A stretch of 64,000 nucleotides of DNA from DASXTC01 sp036505635 (GCA_036505635.1 DASXTC010000053.1:150155-214154), one strand, 5' to 3'. Positions 1-9,061 are shown, counted from the first letter of the stretch. The notes: a model not told the origin generated them from the letters alone. Program-made: numbers and translations.

Positions 1-849
1 TCGCCGGGGATCATCGACGGAGCGGGTGGAGTCGTAGGCGAGGAAATAGGACGCCATCAGGCGCTCGCCAAGCCTCTTCACGAGCCCGGGCAGGTCGTCG
101 CTGGTATAGAGCCACCATCCTCCGGTCTGGACCGCGAGGTCCTGCGCGGCCAGCGCCGGCCGCCCGGTGGGCCCGGGCATGATGGTGACCACGGTGACCT
201 GGGACTCCACGGCCCGGCGCACCAGATCGGTCAGCCAGTCGTCGCTCGCCGTGTTCCAGGCTCCGGGCCTGTCGTTGTCCAGCCCGTCGGTCATCAGAAA
301 GATCACCTTGCGGCCGGGCCGCCGGCGCAGGTCGCGCAGCGTCTCGTCGACGGCCCTGAAGATGCGAGTGCCACCCCCCGACTCCTCCAACCCCTCCAGG
401 GAGTCCTGAAGCGCCCGGGCGTCCCCCGTGAAATCCCGAAGGACCGTCACGTCGGATGTGAAGGTGGCCACACGGACTTCGTCGATGGGTCGCATCGAGA
501 GGGCAAGGGCCACGCAAGCCTGCCGCCACTTTCCCATCTGCCTGGCGACGCTGCCGCTGCGGTCTACGAGAAAGACGGCCGAAAGGGGGCGGTCCAGGCG
601 GTCGGATTCCACGCCGAAGTCGATGAGGTTCTGGCGGATACCTCCCTCGAGCACCGCGAAGTCGGAAGGGCCCAGCCCGCGCACCGGCCGGCCCGCCTCA
701 TCGAGGACCGAGACGCTCAGACGGACCCGCTCCGGCGGTACCCCTTCCACGCTCACCAGCTCGGGGGGCAGGGGGAGCCTCCGGGGGGTCTCGCCGCCTC
801 CCGCTCCCGCCAGCAGGACCATCAGGATCGCCGGGAACATGACGTCCAT
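1..849 (-). CDS. vWFA-related secreted protein (C-terminus outside window)
   Basis: The reading frame is open for 283 codons from the ATG at 849 to the window edge, so the C-terminus is missing. A short hydrophobic N-terminus looks like a signal peptide. It is followed by a small beta domain and then a von Willebrand A domain with a MIDAS-type DRSGS motif at about residue 97 and a later FLMTDGLDND segment. The order of signal, short beta domain and vWA resembles the family called vWFA-related Acidobacterial domain. Members are thought to be exported, metal-dependent adhesion or binding proteins; the ligand is unknown. A second in-frame ATG lies at 840, so the exact start is uncertain. Assignment to the vWA superfamily is confident; the role is not. 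Confidence 0.8.
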   Translation of the reverse strand, partial: MDVMFPAILMVLLAGAGGGETPRRLPLPPELVSVEGVPPERVRLSVSVLDEAGRPVRGLGPSDFAVLEGGIRQNLIDFGVESDRLDRPLSAVFLVDRSGSVARQMGKWRQACVALALSMRPIDEVRVATFTSDVTVLRDFTGDARALQDSLEGLEESGGGTRIFRAVDETLRDLRRRPGRKVIFLMTDGLDNDRPGAWNTASDDWLTDLVRRAVESQVTVVTIMPGPTGRPALAAQDLAVQTGGWWLYTSDDLPGLVKRLGERLMASYFLAYDSTRSVDDPRR

Positions 850-957
850 CTTAGACCCGCGCCGGGGCCCACGGGTGGCCTGACCTGGCCCGCCCCGCCG
901 CCCGTTCCGGCATGGGGCCCGCCAGGATTCCGTCATGGATTCACCGAAAAATAAGTC

Positions 958-986
958 TTGACGGGTGGTCGATCCAGGGTTAAATT
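958..986 (+). promoter_or_regulatory. Sigma-70-type promoter of the cold-shock gene
   Basis: TTGACG at 958-963 and TAAATT at 981-986 are separated by exactly 17 bases. Transcription would start near 993, leaving a leader of about 180 nt before the cold-shock start codon, as is common for cspA-type mRNAs. Confidence 0.65.
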
Positions 987-1033
987 CACCCGCGTCAGGT
1001 AGTAGATCGTCCTGGGTTCGGCGGTGACAAGTT

Positions 1034-1078
1034 CCACAGGATCCTACCGGGTTCTGTGGATTTTTTTTTGTGCCACAG
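1034..1078 (+). promoter_or_regulatory. Possible attenuator: terminator and competing hairpin in cold-shock leader
   Basis: CCACAG (1034-1039) can pair with CTGTGG (1054-1059), and this stem is followed by A and nine T (1061-1069), an intrinsic-terminator shape. A second CCACAG at 1073-1078 can pair with the same CTGTGG, which would put the T tract into a loop. The two hairpins exclude each other. This is seen in the sequence; that it controls the cold-shock gene is inference. The rest of 850-1170, the gene-free stretch before the cold-shock gene, holds only the promoter and this leader. Confidence 0.5.
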
Positions 1079-1170
1079 TTTTGGGACCCAGCGCGACGCT
1101 ACCGTTTGGTCCACCGGCGACCCTTTCGACGGCCCGGTGGTGATACCTCGTGAAAGGAGGTCAGTCGATC

Positions 1171-1374
1171 GTGGCAGTAGGAAAAGTGAAGTGGTTCAAC
1201 AACAGCAAGGGGTACGGATTCATCGAGCAGGAGGGCGGTAACGACGTCTTCGTGCACTTCTCCGCGATCCTCGGCACGGGCTATAAGAGCCTCGAGGAGG
1301 GTCAGCAGGTGGAGTTCGAGATCACCCAGGGTCCGAAAGGCCCCCAGGCTGCCAACGTCCGAGTGATCTCCTAG
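1171..1374 (+). CDS. cspA: Cold-shock protein (CspA family)
   Basis: This is a 67-residue single cold-shock domain that binds single-stranded nucleic acid and acts as an RNA chaperone in the cytoplasm. RNP1 (KGYGFIE) and RNP2 (VFVHFS) are both present and the length is standard. The start is set at the GTG at 1171 because a strong ribosome site, AAAGGAGG, lies at 1153-1160. An upstream in-frame start at 1150 would place that site inside the coding region. A 17-base-spaced promoter and a structured leader precede the gene, and a strong terminator follows it, so it is probably monocistronic. Confidence 0.93.
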   Translation: MAVGKVKWFNNSKGYGFIEQEGGNDVFVHFSAILGTGYKSLEEGQQVEFEITQGPKGPQAANVRVIS

Positions 1375-1394
1375 GATCCCCGGAACGCCACAAA

Positions 1395-1429
1395 AGCCCC
1401 GAGAGCCTCCGGGTTCTCGGGGCTTTTTT
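1395..1429 (+). terminator. Intrinsic terminator after cold-shock gene
   Basis: AGCCCCGAGA (1395-1404) pairs perfectly with TCTCGGGGCT (1415-1424) around a 10-base loop, followed by a T run. It ends only 17 bases before the start codon of the next gene. Confidence 0.9.
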
Positions 1430-1446
1430 GTGTCAGAATCACGCCC

Positions 1447-2772
1447 ATGACGACCACAACCCTCCTCCGTGCGGCTTCACTCTTTCTCTCCCTTCTCGTC
1501 GTGCCGATCACTCACGCCGCGGTGGATCAGGACGCCATCCGCCGCGACCGCATCAACAAACTCCTCCCGCAGTCGATGAAGGACCACAACATCGACATGT
1601 GGCTCACCTTCACGCGGGAGAACACCACCGACCCGATCCTCAAGACCCTCGGGATCGAGCACATCGTCGCGCGTGGAGCCTTCATCTTCACGCTCAGGCC
1701 CGACGGGACGTTCAGGAAGACCGCGATCGCCGCATCGTACGACGTCGAGCCGATGCAACGGAGCGGCCTCTACGACGAGGTGATCTCCTACAAGAAGGAG
1801 GGGATCAAGCCGCACCTGCGCGCGGCCGTGGCGGCCGCCGACCCGAAGAGGATCGCGATCAACCACTCCCGCGACGTGACCATCGCCGACGGCCTCACCG
1901 TGGGGCTGCGCCGGTATCTCGACGAGACGCTCGGCGGAGACCCCGATTTCACGAAGCGCTTCGTCTCCGCGGAGCAGCTCGTCGTCTCGCTGCTGGGGCG
2001 CAAGCTCCCGCAGGAGATCGAGGCGCTCACGCGTGCCGCCGAAGACACCCAGCGGATCATCCAGGAGGCCCTCACCGGCGGGGCCATCGTGCCGGGCGTC
2101 ACGACCGAGAACGCGCTCAACGAGTGGATGAGTAAACGGGCCCTGGAGCTGGGCGATGAGGTGGCCTTCGCCTCCATCGTGGTGGGGCCAAGCCGCGGCC
2201 ACTCCGAGCCGACCGACCGGGTGATCCAGCGCGGCGACGTGATCCGGATCGACTGGGGAGCATCCCACGCCGGCTATGCCGCCGACATCCAGCGCACCGC
2301 CTACGTGCTCAAGGACGGTGAGAGCCGGGCCCCGGCGTGGCTCGTGAAGCTGTGGGAGGACACGCTGGCGGCCAACCGCGCCGCCACTGCCGCGTGCCGG
2401 CCTGGAAACACGGGCAACGACGTGGACAGGGCCGGGAGGGAGGCGCTCACCAGGAGAGGATACGAGGAATACCCCCACGGGACCGGCCACGCAATCGGCC
2501 TGAAGGTGCACGACGTGGGCCCGATGCTCGGGCCCGACTGGCCGGAGCGCTACGGCGACCCGGTCTTCTTCAAGATCGAGCCCGCGCAGGTCTTCGCCAT
2601 CGAGCCGATCATCTATCTCAATCCCCCCGAGCTTGGGTACGACTTCCACGTCGGGCTCGAGGAGGATGTCATCGTGGATGCAACCGGAGCGCACTACATC
2701 GGCACGCCGCAGACCGAGCTGATCCTCGTGGCTCCCGTGGCCGGGGTGGGCGGGGCCTCGAAGGCTCAGTGA
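1447..2772 (+). CDS. M24 family metallopeptidase (Xaa-Pro aminopeptidase-like), exported
   Basis: This 441-residue protein has a signal peptide (residues 1-24), a creatinase-like N-terminal domain, and a pita-bread catalytic domain from about residue 190. The expected dinuclear metal ligands can be read as D269, D280, H348 (in GTGHAIG), E386 (in AIEPI) and E405 (in GLEED). The family removes N-terminal residues before proline; the signal peptide suggests action in the periplasm. The ATG sits just 17 bases beyond the cold-shock terminator with no obvious ribosome site, so its own promoter would have to overlap the upstream gene. It converges on the metalloprotease gene with a 13-base gap. Confidence 0.85.
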   Translation: MTTTTLLRAASLFLSLLVVPITHAAVDQDAIRRDRINKLLPQSMKDHNIDMWLTFTRENTTDPILKTLGIEHIVARGAFIFTLRPDGTFRKTAIAASYDVEPMQRSGLYDEVISYKKEGIKPHLRAAVAAADPKRIAINHSRDVTIADGLTVGLRRYLDETLGGDPDFTKRFVSAEQLVVSLLGRKLPQEIEALTRAAEDTQRIIQEALTGGAIVPGVTTENALNEWMSKRALELGDEVAFASIVVGPSRGHSEPTDRVIQRGDVIRIDWGASHAGYAADIQRTAYVLKDGESRAPAWLVKLWEDTLAANRAATAACRPGNTGNDVDRAGREALTRRGYEEYPHGTGHAIGLKVHDVGPMLGPDWPERYGDPVFFKIEPAQVFAIEPIIYLNPPELGYDFHVGLEEDVIVDATGAHYIGTPQTELILVAPVAGVGGASKAQ

Positions 2773-2785
2773 GCGCGATCGTCGA

Positions 2786-5700
2786 TCAAGGGCAGAGGAG
2801 GGCCGCGCCGTGCGGGGCGCCGGTCGAATCGAACGCCAGCGGACCCGTCCCGCACACGTTCACAGCGCGAATCAGGTAGTAGAAGATCCCCCCGGGAGGC
2901 GGTTGCAGGGCGCCCGACCCGGCGTACAGGAAGGCCCACCCTTCGTCGGCCGGAGCGTTATCGTCGGTGGGGGCTCCAACGAGGATCTCGCCGCGGCCGT
3001 CACCATTGACGTCGGCCACGGCGGTCAGCGCCTCGCCAAAGCCGGCGTCCGCGCGATCGGCCTTAAGATGAAGCGCGGGGGCGAAACTCAGACCGGTGCT
3101 CCCACCCAGGTACAGGGAGAGACGGCCGTTGTTGGACAAGCCGTCGTCATACCCGGGCGCGCCGACCATGAGGTCGACCAGCCCGTCGCCGCTCACGTCG
3201 CCGGCCGAAGCCACCGATGCGCCGAGCATGGCGCCGGCCTGGCCCCCCTCGACGCTCCAGGTGGCGCCGGCCGAAAGACCGGCGGCGCTTCCGGAGAAGA
3301 GCCACGCCTTGCCCTCGTCACCCGCCGTTTCGTCAAAGAAGGGGGCGCCCACGACTACCTCACTGTAGCCGTCCCCGTTGGTGTCGCCGGCCGAAGCCAC
3401 CGAGCGGCCCAGCTCCGATAGAGCCTGATCGCTCTCGAAGGTCCAGGCAGCCGGAGAGAGAGGCCCCGAGGCCGAGCCCGGATAGACGAAGGCCCGGCCT
3501 TCGTTGGACTCACCGTTGTCATACAGGGGCGCCCCGACGATGATGGCGTCGTAAGGTCCCCCCGTCATGCGCCCCGCCGAAGCCACCGAATACCCGAACC
3601 AGGCGTCGTCCTGCCCTCCCGAGGCGGTCCAGGAAGGCGAGGAAGAAAGCCCCGCCGCCGAACCGAGGTAGACGAAGGCGCTCCCCTCGTTGAAGAAGGC
3701 ATCGTCGTACTGGGGCGCGCCCACGATGACATCTTCGTAACCGTCGCCGTTGACGTCTCCCGCCGAAGCCACCGACTGGCCGAAGCCGGCCTCCGCCTGC
3801 CCCGCGCCGAGGATCAGGGCCGGCGACGTGGCAGGTCCCGTCGGGGATCCGTGGTAGACGAAAACCGCGCCGCCCCCTCCCAGCCCGTCATCGTAGTAGG
3901 GCACCCCTACCAGCAGGTCATCGTAGCCGTCCCCGTTGACGTCGGCGGCGGCCACCGCGACGCCGAACTCGGACAGCTCCTGGGTACCCTGTTTGCGCCA
4001 CGAGAATGACGTCGAGATCCCACCGGGTATCCCCGGATAGACGGATACCTCTCCCTGCGACACGAAGGAGTTGGAAAGGCGGGGCATCCCCACGAGCAGG
4101 TCGATCCTGCCGTCGTGGTTGAAGTCCCCCGAGGCGACCGAGGCGCCGAAATTACCGCCGACACGTCCCCCTTCGGCCGACCAGAGGGACAGCGGCGGAG
4201 GGGCGGAGTTGGAGGAGGCGTTGGGGCCATCGTGGGACTCCACGCAAGCGGCCCCCGTGAGGAAGTCCTCCGGGTCGGGCGAGAGGATGACGTCGTAGCG
4301 CATCGCCCCTGGCGTTCCCCCCGGCGCGGCCGGCGGGCTCCAGCTCAGCAGGGGCCATCCGGCGCCTGATGCGAGGTCCAGGCCGGTCGCCTCACCGGGG
4401 AGATCCCAGGCCGTCTGGTTCACGGGAGCGCAGTCGGCGCCGTCGAGGACCAGGTCGTTGTCGTCATCCGGATCGCATTCGTCCCCCTGCGCGTCGCCGT
4501 CGGTGTTCGCCTGGGAGGGGTTGTAGAGATTCAGGCAGTTGTCTCCCGAGTCGCGCACCCCGTCCAGGTCGTTGTCCTCGCAGACGCCGATCGCCACAGG
4601 CGTGATCCCCGCGCCCGAGGCCGGCGTGTGGTAGGAGTTGCACTGGGACTGGGTCAGGACGTTGTTGGAGCCGGTATCGATCCCATACATGATGTTGCGG
4701 CTGTCGGAGGAGTGGAGCATTCCGGTGTTGTGCCCATACTCGTGAATCCAGAGGACCGCCTCGGAGCCCAGGTCGGTCATCCGCACGAGCGCCATGCCGA
4801 AGTTGCCGACATAGGCGCAGCCGATGACGTTGGAGACCTGCCCTCCGCAGTAATTGATCTGACGCACCACCTTGACGCGGGCCACCGAGTTGGTGAGCAC
4901 CGCCGCAAGCTCCCCGCTGTCGTCGATGATGTCCAGCAGGTCAGCCGTCGAGCCGAACGTGCCACCGTTGCCCAGACGCGAGACCTGGATGCAGCAGCCC
5001 ACGTCATCGCTGTAGTTCTCCGTTCCGGCCCGGTTGGTCGCCTCGGCCAGCACGCTGTCGAGGCGGCCGTTGTCCATGGTGGTGGTGAGCTTGATGTGGT
5101 TGACGTAGTCGAGGCGCGAGTCGTGCAGCGTCGTGTTGGTGTCGAGGAGCCCCGAGCCTCCCCCCGGCGAGGAGAGCTCGGATGGCCCTGATTGGGCCGC
5201 GGCAGCTCCGTCCAGCACGCCGCCTGGGAAGGAGGACGCCATCTGCCCCGTGCCGGGTGGGGCCGCGCCCCGAGGCTCCAGCGTGCGAAGCAGCTCGAGC
5301 GACCGGGTGGCCGCGCGGGCGAGGTCGCGGCCGGGCAGGTCGGGTCGGATCGCCCTCCGGCTGATCCCCTCCAGCCTCCCGCGCGCCTGGGGGGCGCGGG
5401 AATAAGCGAGGCCCCTCAGCGCCGCCTCCATCAGGTCACCGCGCAGCGCCAGAGGATCCCTGCCGCGGGCGGCTGCTTTCGCCAGTGGCCCCCCGTCGGA
5501 GCGATCGGCCGTCATCGCCATCAGCGCGTCGAGGCCAACCCGGTCCCCTCGCGCGGCGATCCATCCGAGCGCCTCGGGGGCCAGCAGCAGGGCGCGGTCC
5601 TCCTCCGGGGCATCGACAGGAGCCGGCGGATCGTTCAGGAAACCGAGAAGGTCCGTCGTCGCATCGCCCGCGTCGAGGTGGGCCAGGAAGGCGACCACGT

Positions 5701-5956
5701 TGTCGCGGCGGGGGAAGCTGTGCTCGGCCAGCAGCTTCCTCAGCGCAGGGACCGCCGACGGACCCAGCACGCGCCCGGCCAGGTCATCGTCCACGCCGTG
5801 GAAGTAGACCCTCAGCATCGCGGCCCGGACCAGCGGGTCATCCGGAGCTCCCGTCGCGCCGGGGGGCGCGGCCCCGATCACCGCGGCAGCCGCGATGACC
5901 AGCGCCACACACGCGATCAAGGACGATCCGGCCTTCGGAAGACCCGCTCGATGCAT
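2786..5956 (-). CDS. Secreted zinc metalloprotease with seven FG-GAP repeats
   Basis: The start is set at the ATG at 5956, which opens directly into a signal peptide; a longer frame begins at 6019. The mature protein (about 1,056 residues in all) has an alpha-helical, HEAT-like N-terminal part, then a metzincin-type zinc site HEYGHNTGMLH (H405, E406, H409, H415). A DxDxDG-rich thrombospondin type 3 segment follows near residues 490-540, then seven FG-GAP repeats with DxNxDGxxD calcium loops. Seven repeats are enough to close an integrin-alpha-like beta-propeller. The fourth repeat has lost its calcium loop. It is probably exported and calcium-dependent; the substrate is unknown. Repeats of this kind often bind matrix or polysaccharide. 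Confidence 0.85.
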   Translation of the reverse strand: MHRAGLPKAGSSLIACVALVIAAAAVIGAAPPGATGAPDDPLVRAAMLRVYFHGVDDDLAGRVLGPSAVPALRKLLAEHSFPRRDNVVAFLAHLDAGDATTDLLGFLNDPPAPVDAPEEDRALLLAPEALGWIAARGDRVGLDALMAMTADRSDGGPLAKAAARGRDPLALRGDLMEAALRGLAYSRAPQARGRLEGISRRAIRPDLPGRDLARAATRSLELLRTLEPRGAAPPGTGQMASSFPGGVLDGAAAAQSGPSELSSPGGGSGLLDTNTTLHDSRLDYVNHIKLTTTMDNGRLDSVLAEATNRAGTENYSDDVGCCIQVSRLGNGGTFGSTADLLDIIDDSGELAAVLTNSVARVKVVRQINYCGGQVSNVIGCAYVGNFGMALVRMTDLGSEAVLWIHEYGHNTGMLHSSDSRNIMYGIDTGSNNVLTQSQCNSYHTPASGAGITPVAIGVCEDNDLDGVRDSGDNCLNLYNPSQANTDGDAQGDECDPDDDNDLVLDGADCAPVNQTAWDLPGEATGLDLASGAGWPLLSWSPPAAPGGTPGAMRYDVILSPDPEDFLTGAACVESHDGPNASSNSAPPPLSLWSAEGGRVGGNFGASVASGDFNHDGRIDLLVGMPRLSNSFVSQGEVSVYPGIPGGISTSFSWRKQGTQELSEFGVAVAAADVNGDGYDDLLVGVPYYDDGLGGGGAVFVYHGSPTGPATSPALILGAGQAEAGFGQSVASAGDVNGDGYEDVIVGAPQYDDAFFNEGSAFVYLGSAAGLSSSPSWTASGGQDDAWFGYSVASAGRMTGGPYDAIIVGAPLYDNGESNEGRAFVYPGSASGPLSPAAWTFESDQALSELGRSVASAGDTNGDGYSEVVVGAPFFDETAGDEGKAWLFSGSAAGLSAGATWSVEGGQAGAMLGASVASAGDVSGDGLVDLMVGAPGYDDGLSNNGRLSLYLGGSTGLSFAPALHLKADRADAGFGEALTAVADVNGDGRGEILVGAPTDDNAPADEGWAFLYAGSGALQPPPGGIFYYLIRAVNVCGTGPLAFDSTGAPHGAALLCP

Positions 5957-6041
5957 CCGGCTTCTCGTGATCGTGGTGGAATCCGGGCAAGTATAATCGA
6001 TTGGGCGCGCCGGGAACACCGGAAAGAGGCGGCTTTCGAGC

Positions 6042-7199
6042 TCAGCCCCTCAGGCCCCCTTTGAACAGGGCGGGGTACTCGCGGCGGTCCCGCCAGACGA
6101 GCAGAAGCGTGAGCGCCACGTAGACGACCGACAAGGGCATCCTCAGGTTCTCCCAGAGAAGCTGCGAGATGAAAAGAACGAACAGCGTGAGGGCCCCGTA
6201 CCACGAGAGGCTCAGGTTCGCCAGGATCGCGACGGCGAACAACGATTGCGCCGCCGTCAGCCACAGCTCATGCTCCTGACGCTGGTCAAGCGGCAGCGCG
6301 CCGATCCGCCCCAGACTGATCGAATAGACGATGGGGATGGTTCCCACCAGAAGCGTCCACTGGTTGACCTTGGAGGAGATCAGCGCTCCGAGCCCCGCCT
6401 GGGCATCGCTCCGGAAGGTCCAGATCAACGCGATGATGAACTCGGGGGACTCGGACGCCAGGGGGGCGAGCCACTGCACCAGGAGGAACTCGTTGATCCC
6501 CCACCCCTTGCCGGCCGCCACCAGCGACTCGGCGAATGGCTCGGCCGACAGGAAGATGATGAGGCCCGAGAAGAGAAAGAGCCCGATGGCCGATAGCCTC
6601 CGTCGCGCCGGGGGCATCTCGCCCAGCCACTTCGCCGGTCCGATCAGTTCCGGCTCGTGGGTCTCGGCCTTGGAGATCCTCATGGCGTACATCGCGAAGA
6701 TGACGAGGAAGAAGAAGGCGTCCACCAGGCCGAGCGTTTTCTTGATGGGAAGCACGATGGCGTAGCAGGTGGCCAGTCCCATGAAGAGGATCTCGACCCG
6801 GTGAGCCGGCTCGAGCTTGACACCGACCTTCCGGAAGCGCAGAGCGAAGAGCAGCACGACGGCCGGCCAGCCGATCCCGACCAGAAGACGGTTGGCGCCG
6901 GTCATGTTAGCGAGCGCGTAATGGCCGTAATCCGGCTGGTGGGCGGCCTTCCAGGCGAAGACCATGTCCACGGCGTATTCCGGCAGGACGGCGATGAGCG
7001 CGAGGATCGCCACGGCGAGCGCCTGGGAGATGTCCTTCTGGGCCACCTCGGCGGCCCAGGAGAGCATGAAAGCCGCCCCCAGGATCGCCAGACCGAAGAG
7101 CCCCGCCTCCAGCGCGGGAGGCACGCCGAAGCCGCCGAACTTGATGCAGAGGCCGGGCAACGTCAGGGCGGCGGCCAGGATCAGATAGAGTCGAGCCAA
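6042..7199 (-). CDS. Sodium/calcium exchanger family membrane protein
   Basis: This 385-residue polytopic membrane protein has about ten hydrophobic segments in two homologous halves. The signature alpha repeats are visible: an acidic, small-residue helix with LPEYAVD in the first half and ASESPEF in the second. Each holds the glutamate that binds cation in the NCX/CaCA superfamily. It should exchange Ca2+ or another cation for Na+ or H+ across the inner membrane; the ion pair cannot be told from sequence. A TATAAT hexamer lies upstream at 7247-7252 on the minus strand, without a clear -35. It is divergent from citrate synthase. Confidence 0.8.
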   Translation of the reverse strand: MARLYLILAAALTLPGLCIKFGGFGVPPALEAGLFGLAILGAAFMLSWAAEVAQKDISQALAVAILALIAVLPEYAVDMVFAWKAAHQPDYGHYALANMTGANRLLVGIGWPAVVLLFALRFRKVGVKLEPAHRVEILFMGLATCYAIVLPIKKTLGLVDAFFFLVIFAMYAMRISKAETHEPELIGPAKWLGEMPPARRRLSAIGLFLFSGLIIFLSAEPFAESLVAAGKGWGINEFLLVQWLAPLASESPEFIIALIWTFRSDAQAGLGALISSKVNQWTLLVGTIPIVYSISLGRIGALPLDQRQEHELWLTAAQSLFAVAILANLSLSWYGALTLFVLFISQLLWENLRMPLSVVYVALTLLLVWRDRREYPALFKGGLRG

Positions 7200-7336
7200 A
7201 CAGGTTCTCCCTCACCGCGCCGCCCGACCCCCGGGCGTGGGGCGTCATTATATACGCGGCCGGACCAGGCAAAGGGGGATGCGATCGTTGTATCCTTGCA
7301 GCGGACCATTGTGGCCGACAAGGAGCCCGAACCCGC

Positions 7337-8626
7337 ATGGACCAGCCGACACTCACCATCACGGACAACCGCACCGGCAGGAAATACGAGATCCCGATCG
7401 AGAACGACACCATCCGGGCGATCGATTTGCGGCAGATCAAGGCCTCGCCGGAGGACTTCGGCCTGATGACCTACGACCCGGCCTTCACCAACACGGCGGC
7501 GTGCGTCAGCCGGATCACCTACATCGACGGCGACAAGGGGATCCTCAGGTACCGCGGGTACCCGATCCAGGAGCTGGCCGAGAAGAGCACCTACCTCGAG
7601 ACGGCCTACCTGCTCCTGTTCGGCGAGCTGCCCGACCGCACGGAGTACGACGACTGGGTCTTCCAGATCACCCACCACACCTTCATCCACGAGAACGTCA
7701 AGCACATGATGGACAGCTTCCGGTACGACGCGCACCCCATGGGGATGCTGGTCTCCACCGTGGGCGCCCTGTCCACCTATTACCCGGAGGCCAAGATTGT
7801 CAGCGACCCGGAGATCCGGCAGCGGCAGGTCTATCGGCTCATCGCGAAGATGCCGACGCTGGCCGCGTTCTCCTTCCGCCACAGCATCGGGATGCCGTAC
7901 GCCTACCCGGACAACGACCTCTCCTACATTGGCAACTTCCTCAACATGATGTTCAAGGCCACCGAGTCCAGGTACGTGCCCCATCCCGTGATGGAGAAGG
8001 CCCTCGACGTACTGTTCATCCTGCACGCTGACCACGAGCAGAACTGCAGCACCAACGCGATGCGTTGCGTGGGATCGTCTATGGCCGATCCGTACGTGGC
8101 GATCGCCGCGGCCACCGCCGCGCTCTATGGGCCGCTGCACGGCGGCGCCAACGAGGCGGTCCTGAGGATGTTGCGGCAGATCGGCTCCAGGGCCAACGTC
8201 CCCAACTTCATCAGAAAGGTCAAGAGCAGTGAAGGCCGCCTCATGGGGTTCGGCCACCGCGTCTACAAGTCGTACGACCCGCGAGCGGGGATCATCAAGA
8301 AGATGGCCGACGAGGTCTTCGAGGCCGTGGGGGGCAACCCGCTGCTCGAAATCGCGCTGGAGCTGGAGCGGATCGCGCTGGAGGACGACTACTTCGTCTC
8401 ACGCAAGCTCTATCCCAACGTCGATTTCTACTCGGGGCTCATCTACCAGGCGATGGGGTTTCCCGTGGACATGTTCCCCGTGCTGTTCGCCATCGCGCGC
8501 ACCGTCGGCTGGGTCGCGCAGTGGGAGGAGCTGCTGCGCGATCAGGAGCAGAAGATCTCACGGCCGCGACAGGTCTATCTTGGTGAAGGGGAACGGCCGT
8601 ACGTCCCTCTGGAAAGCCGCGGCTGA
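7337..8626 (+). CDS. gltA: Citrate synthase
   Basis: It condenses oxaloacetate and acetyl-CoA to citrate, the entry step of the TCA cycle, in the cytoplasm. At 429 residues it matches the length of type II citrate synthases. The catalytic triad is readable as H268 (LHGGAN), H307 (GFGHRVYK) and D363 (VDFYSG), close to H264/H305/D362 of E. coli. An AAGGAG site precedes the ATG by about 11 bases. A long hairpin follows the stop codon. Confidence 0.97.
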   Translation: MDQPTLTITDNRTGRKYEIPIENDTIRAIDLRQIKASPEDFGLMTYDPAFTNTAACVSRITYIDGDKGILRYRGYPIQELAEKSTYLETAYLLLFGELPDRTEYDDWVFQITHHTFIHENVKHMMDSFRYDAHPMGMLVSTVGALSTYYPEAKIVSDPEIRQRQVYRLIAKMPTLAAFSFRHSIGMPYAYPDNDLSYIGNFLNMMFKATESRYVPHPVMEKALDVLFILHADHEQNCSTNAMRCVGSSMADPYVAIAAATAALYGPLHGGANEAVLRMLRQIGSRANVPNFIRKVKSSEGRLMGFGHRVYKSYDPRAGIIKKMADEVFEAVGGNPLLEIALELERIALEDDYFVSRKLYPNVDFYSGLIYQAMGFPVDMFPVLFAIARTVGWVAQWEELLRDQEQKISRPRQVYLGEGERPYVPLESRG

Positions 8627-8637
8627 GCGGAAAAGGC

Positions 8638-8675
8638 AAGGGGCCGGGCTCCCACATGCAGCAGCGCGGCCCCTT
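8638..8675. terminator. Hairpin between convergent gltA and SWIB genes
   Basis: AAGGGGCC (8638-8645) pairs with GGCCCCTT (8668-8675) across a loop of about 22 bases, in the short gap between two convergent genes. There is no real T tract, so termination is inferred from position and stem strength. Confidence 0.45.
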
Positions 8676-8708
8676 CGTGTCTCGAGATTGGGTTGACGGC
8701 GGTGGATC

Positions 8709-9005
8709 CTACCTCATGTGCTTCGAGACGAGCTTCGTCATCTCGAACATGCTGACCTGCTTCTTGCCGCCGAAGATCGGGCCCAGCTTGGCGTCCGCGT
8801 TGATGTTGCGGCGGTTCTTGGAATCCTGCAGACCGTTCTTCTTGATGTAGACCCACAGCTTCTTGGTCACCTCGGTGCGCGGGATCGGCCTGGAGCCAAC
8901 CACCTCGGCGAGCGCGGCGTCCGGTGTCATCGGTCTCATGAACGCTGCGTTCGGCTTGCGGGCGCTCTTCTTGGCTGGCTTCTTCGCTGCTTTCTTTGCG
9001 GCCAT
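8709..9005 (-). CDS. SWIB/MDM2 domain protein
   Basis: This 98-residue protein has a lysine/alanine-rich tail (residues 1-20) of histone-like character, followed by a single SWIB/MDM2 fold (LWVYIKKNGLQD, then INAD and a C-terminal helix). In eukaryotes the fold occurs in chromatin remodelling complexes; in bacteria it appears as small basic proteins or fused to topoisomerase I, notably in Chlamydiae. No topoisomerase is nearby here. A clear GGAGGAG ribosome site precedes the ATG. A DNA- or chromatin-associated role is inferred from the fold and the basic tail. Confidence 0.85.
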   Translation of the reverse strand: MAAKKAAKKPAKKSARKPNAAFMRPMTPDAALAEVVGSRPIPRTEVTKKLWVYIKKNGLQDSKNRRNINADAKLGPIFGGKKQVSMFEMTKLVSKHMR

Positions 9006-9061
9006 TCAAATCTCCTCCAAAAGGTTGACAACGTCGGCGGAGTCACCTCCGCCAGCGACAC

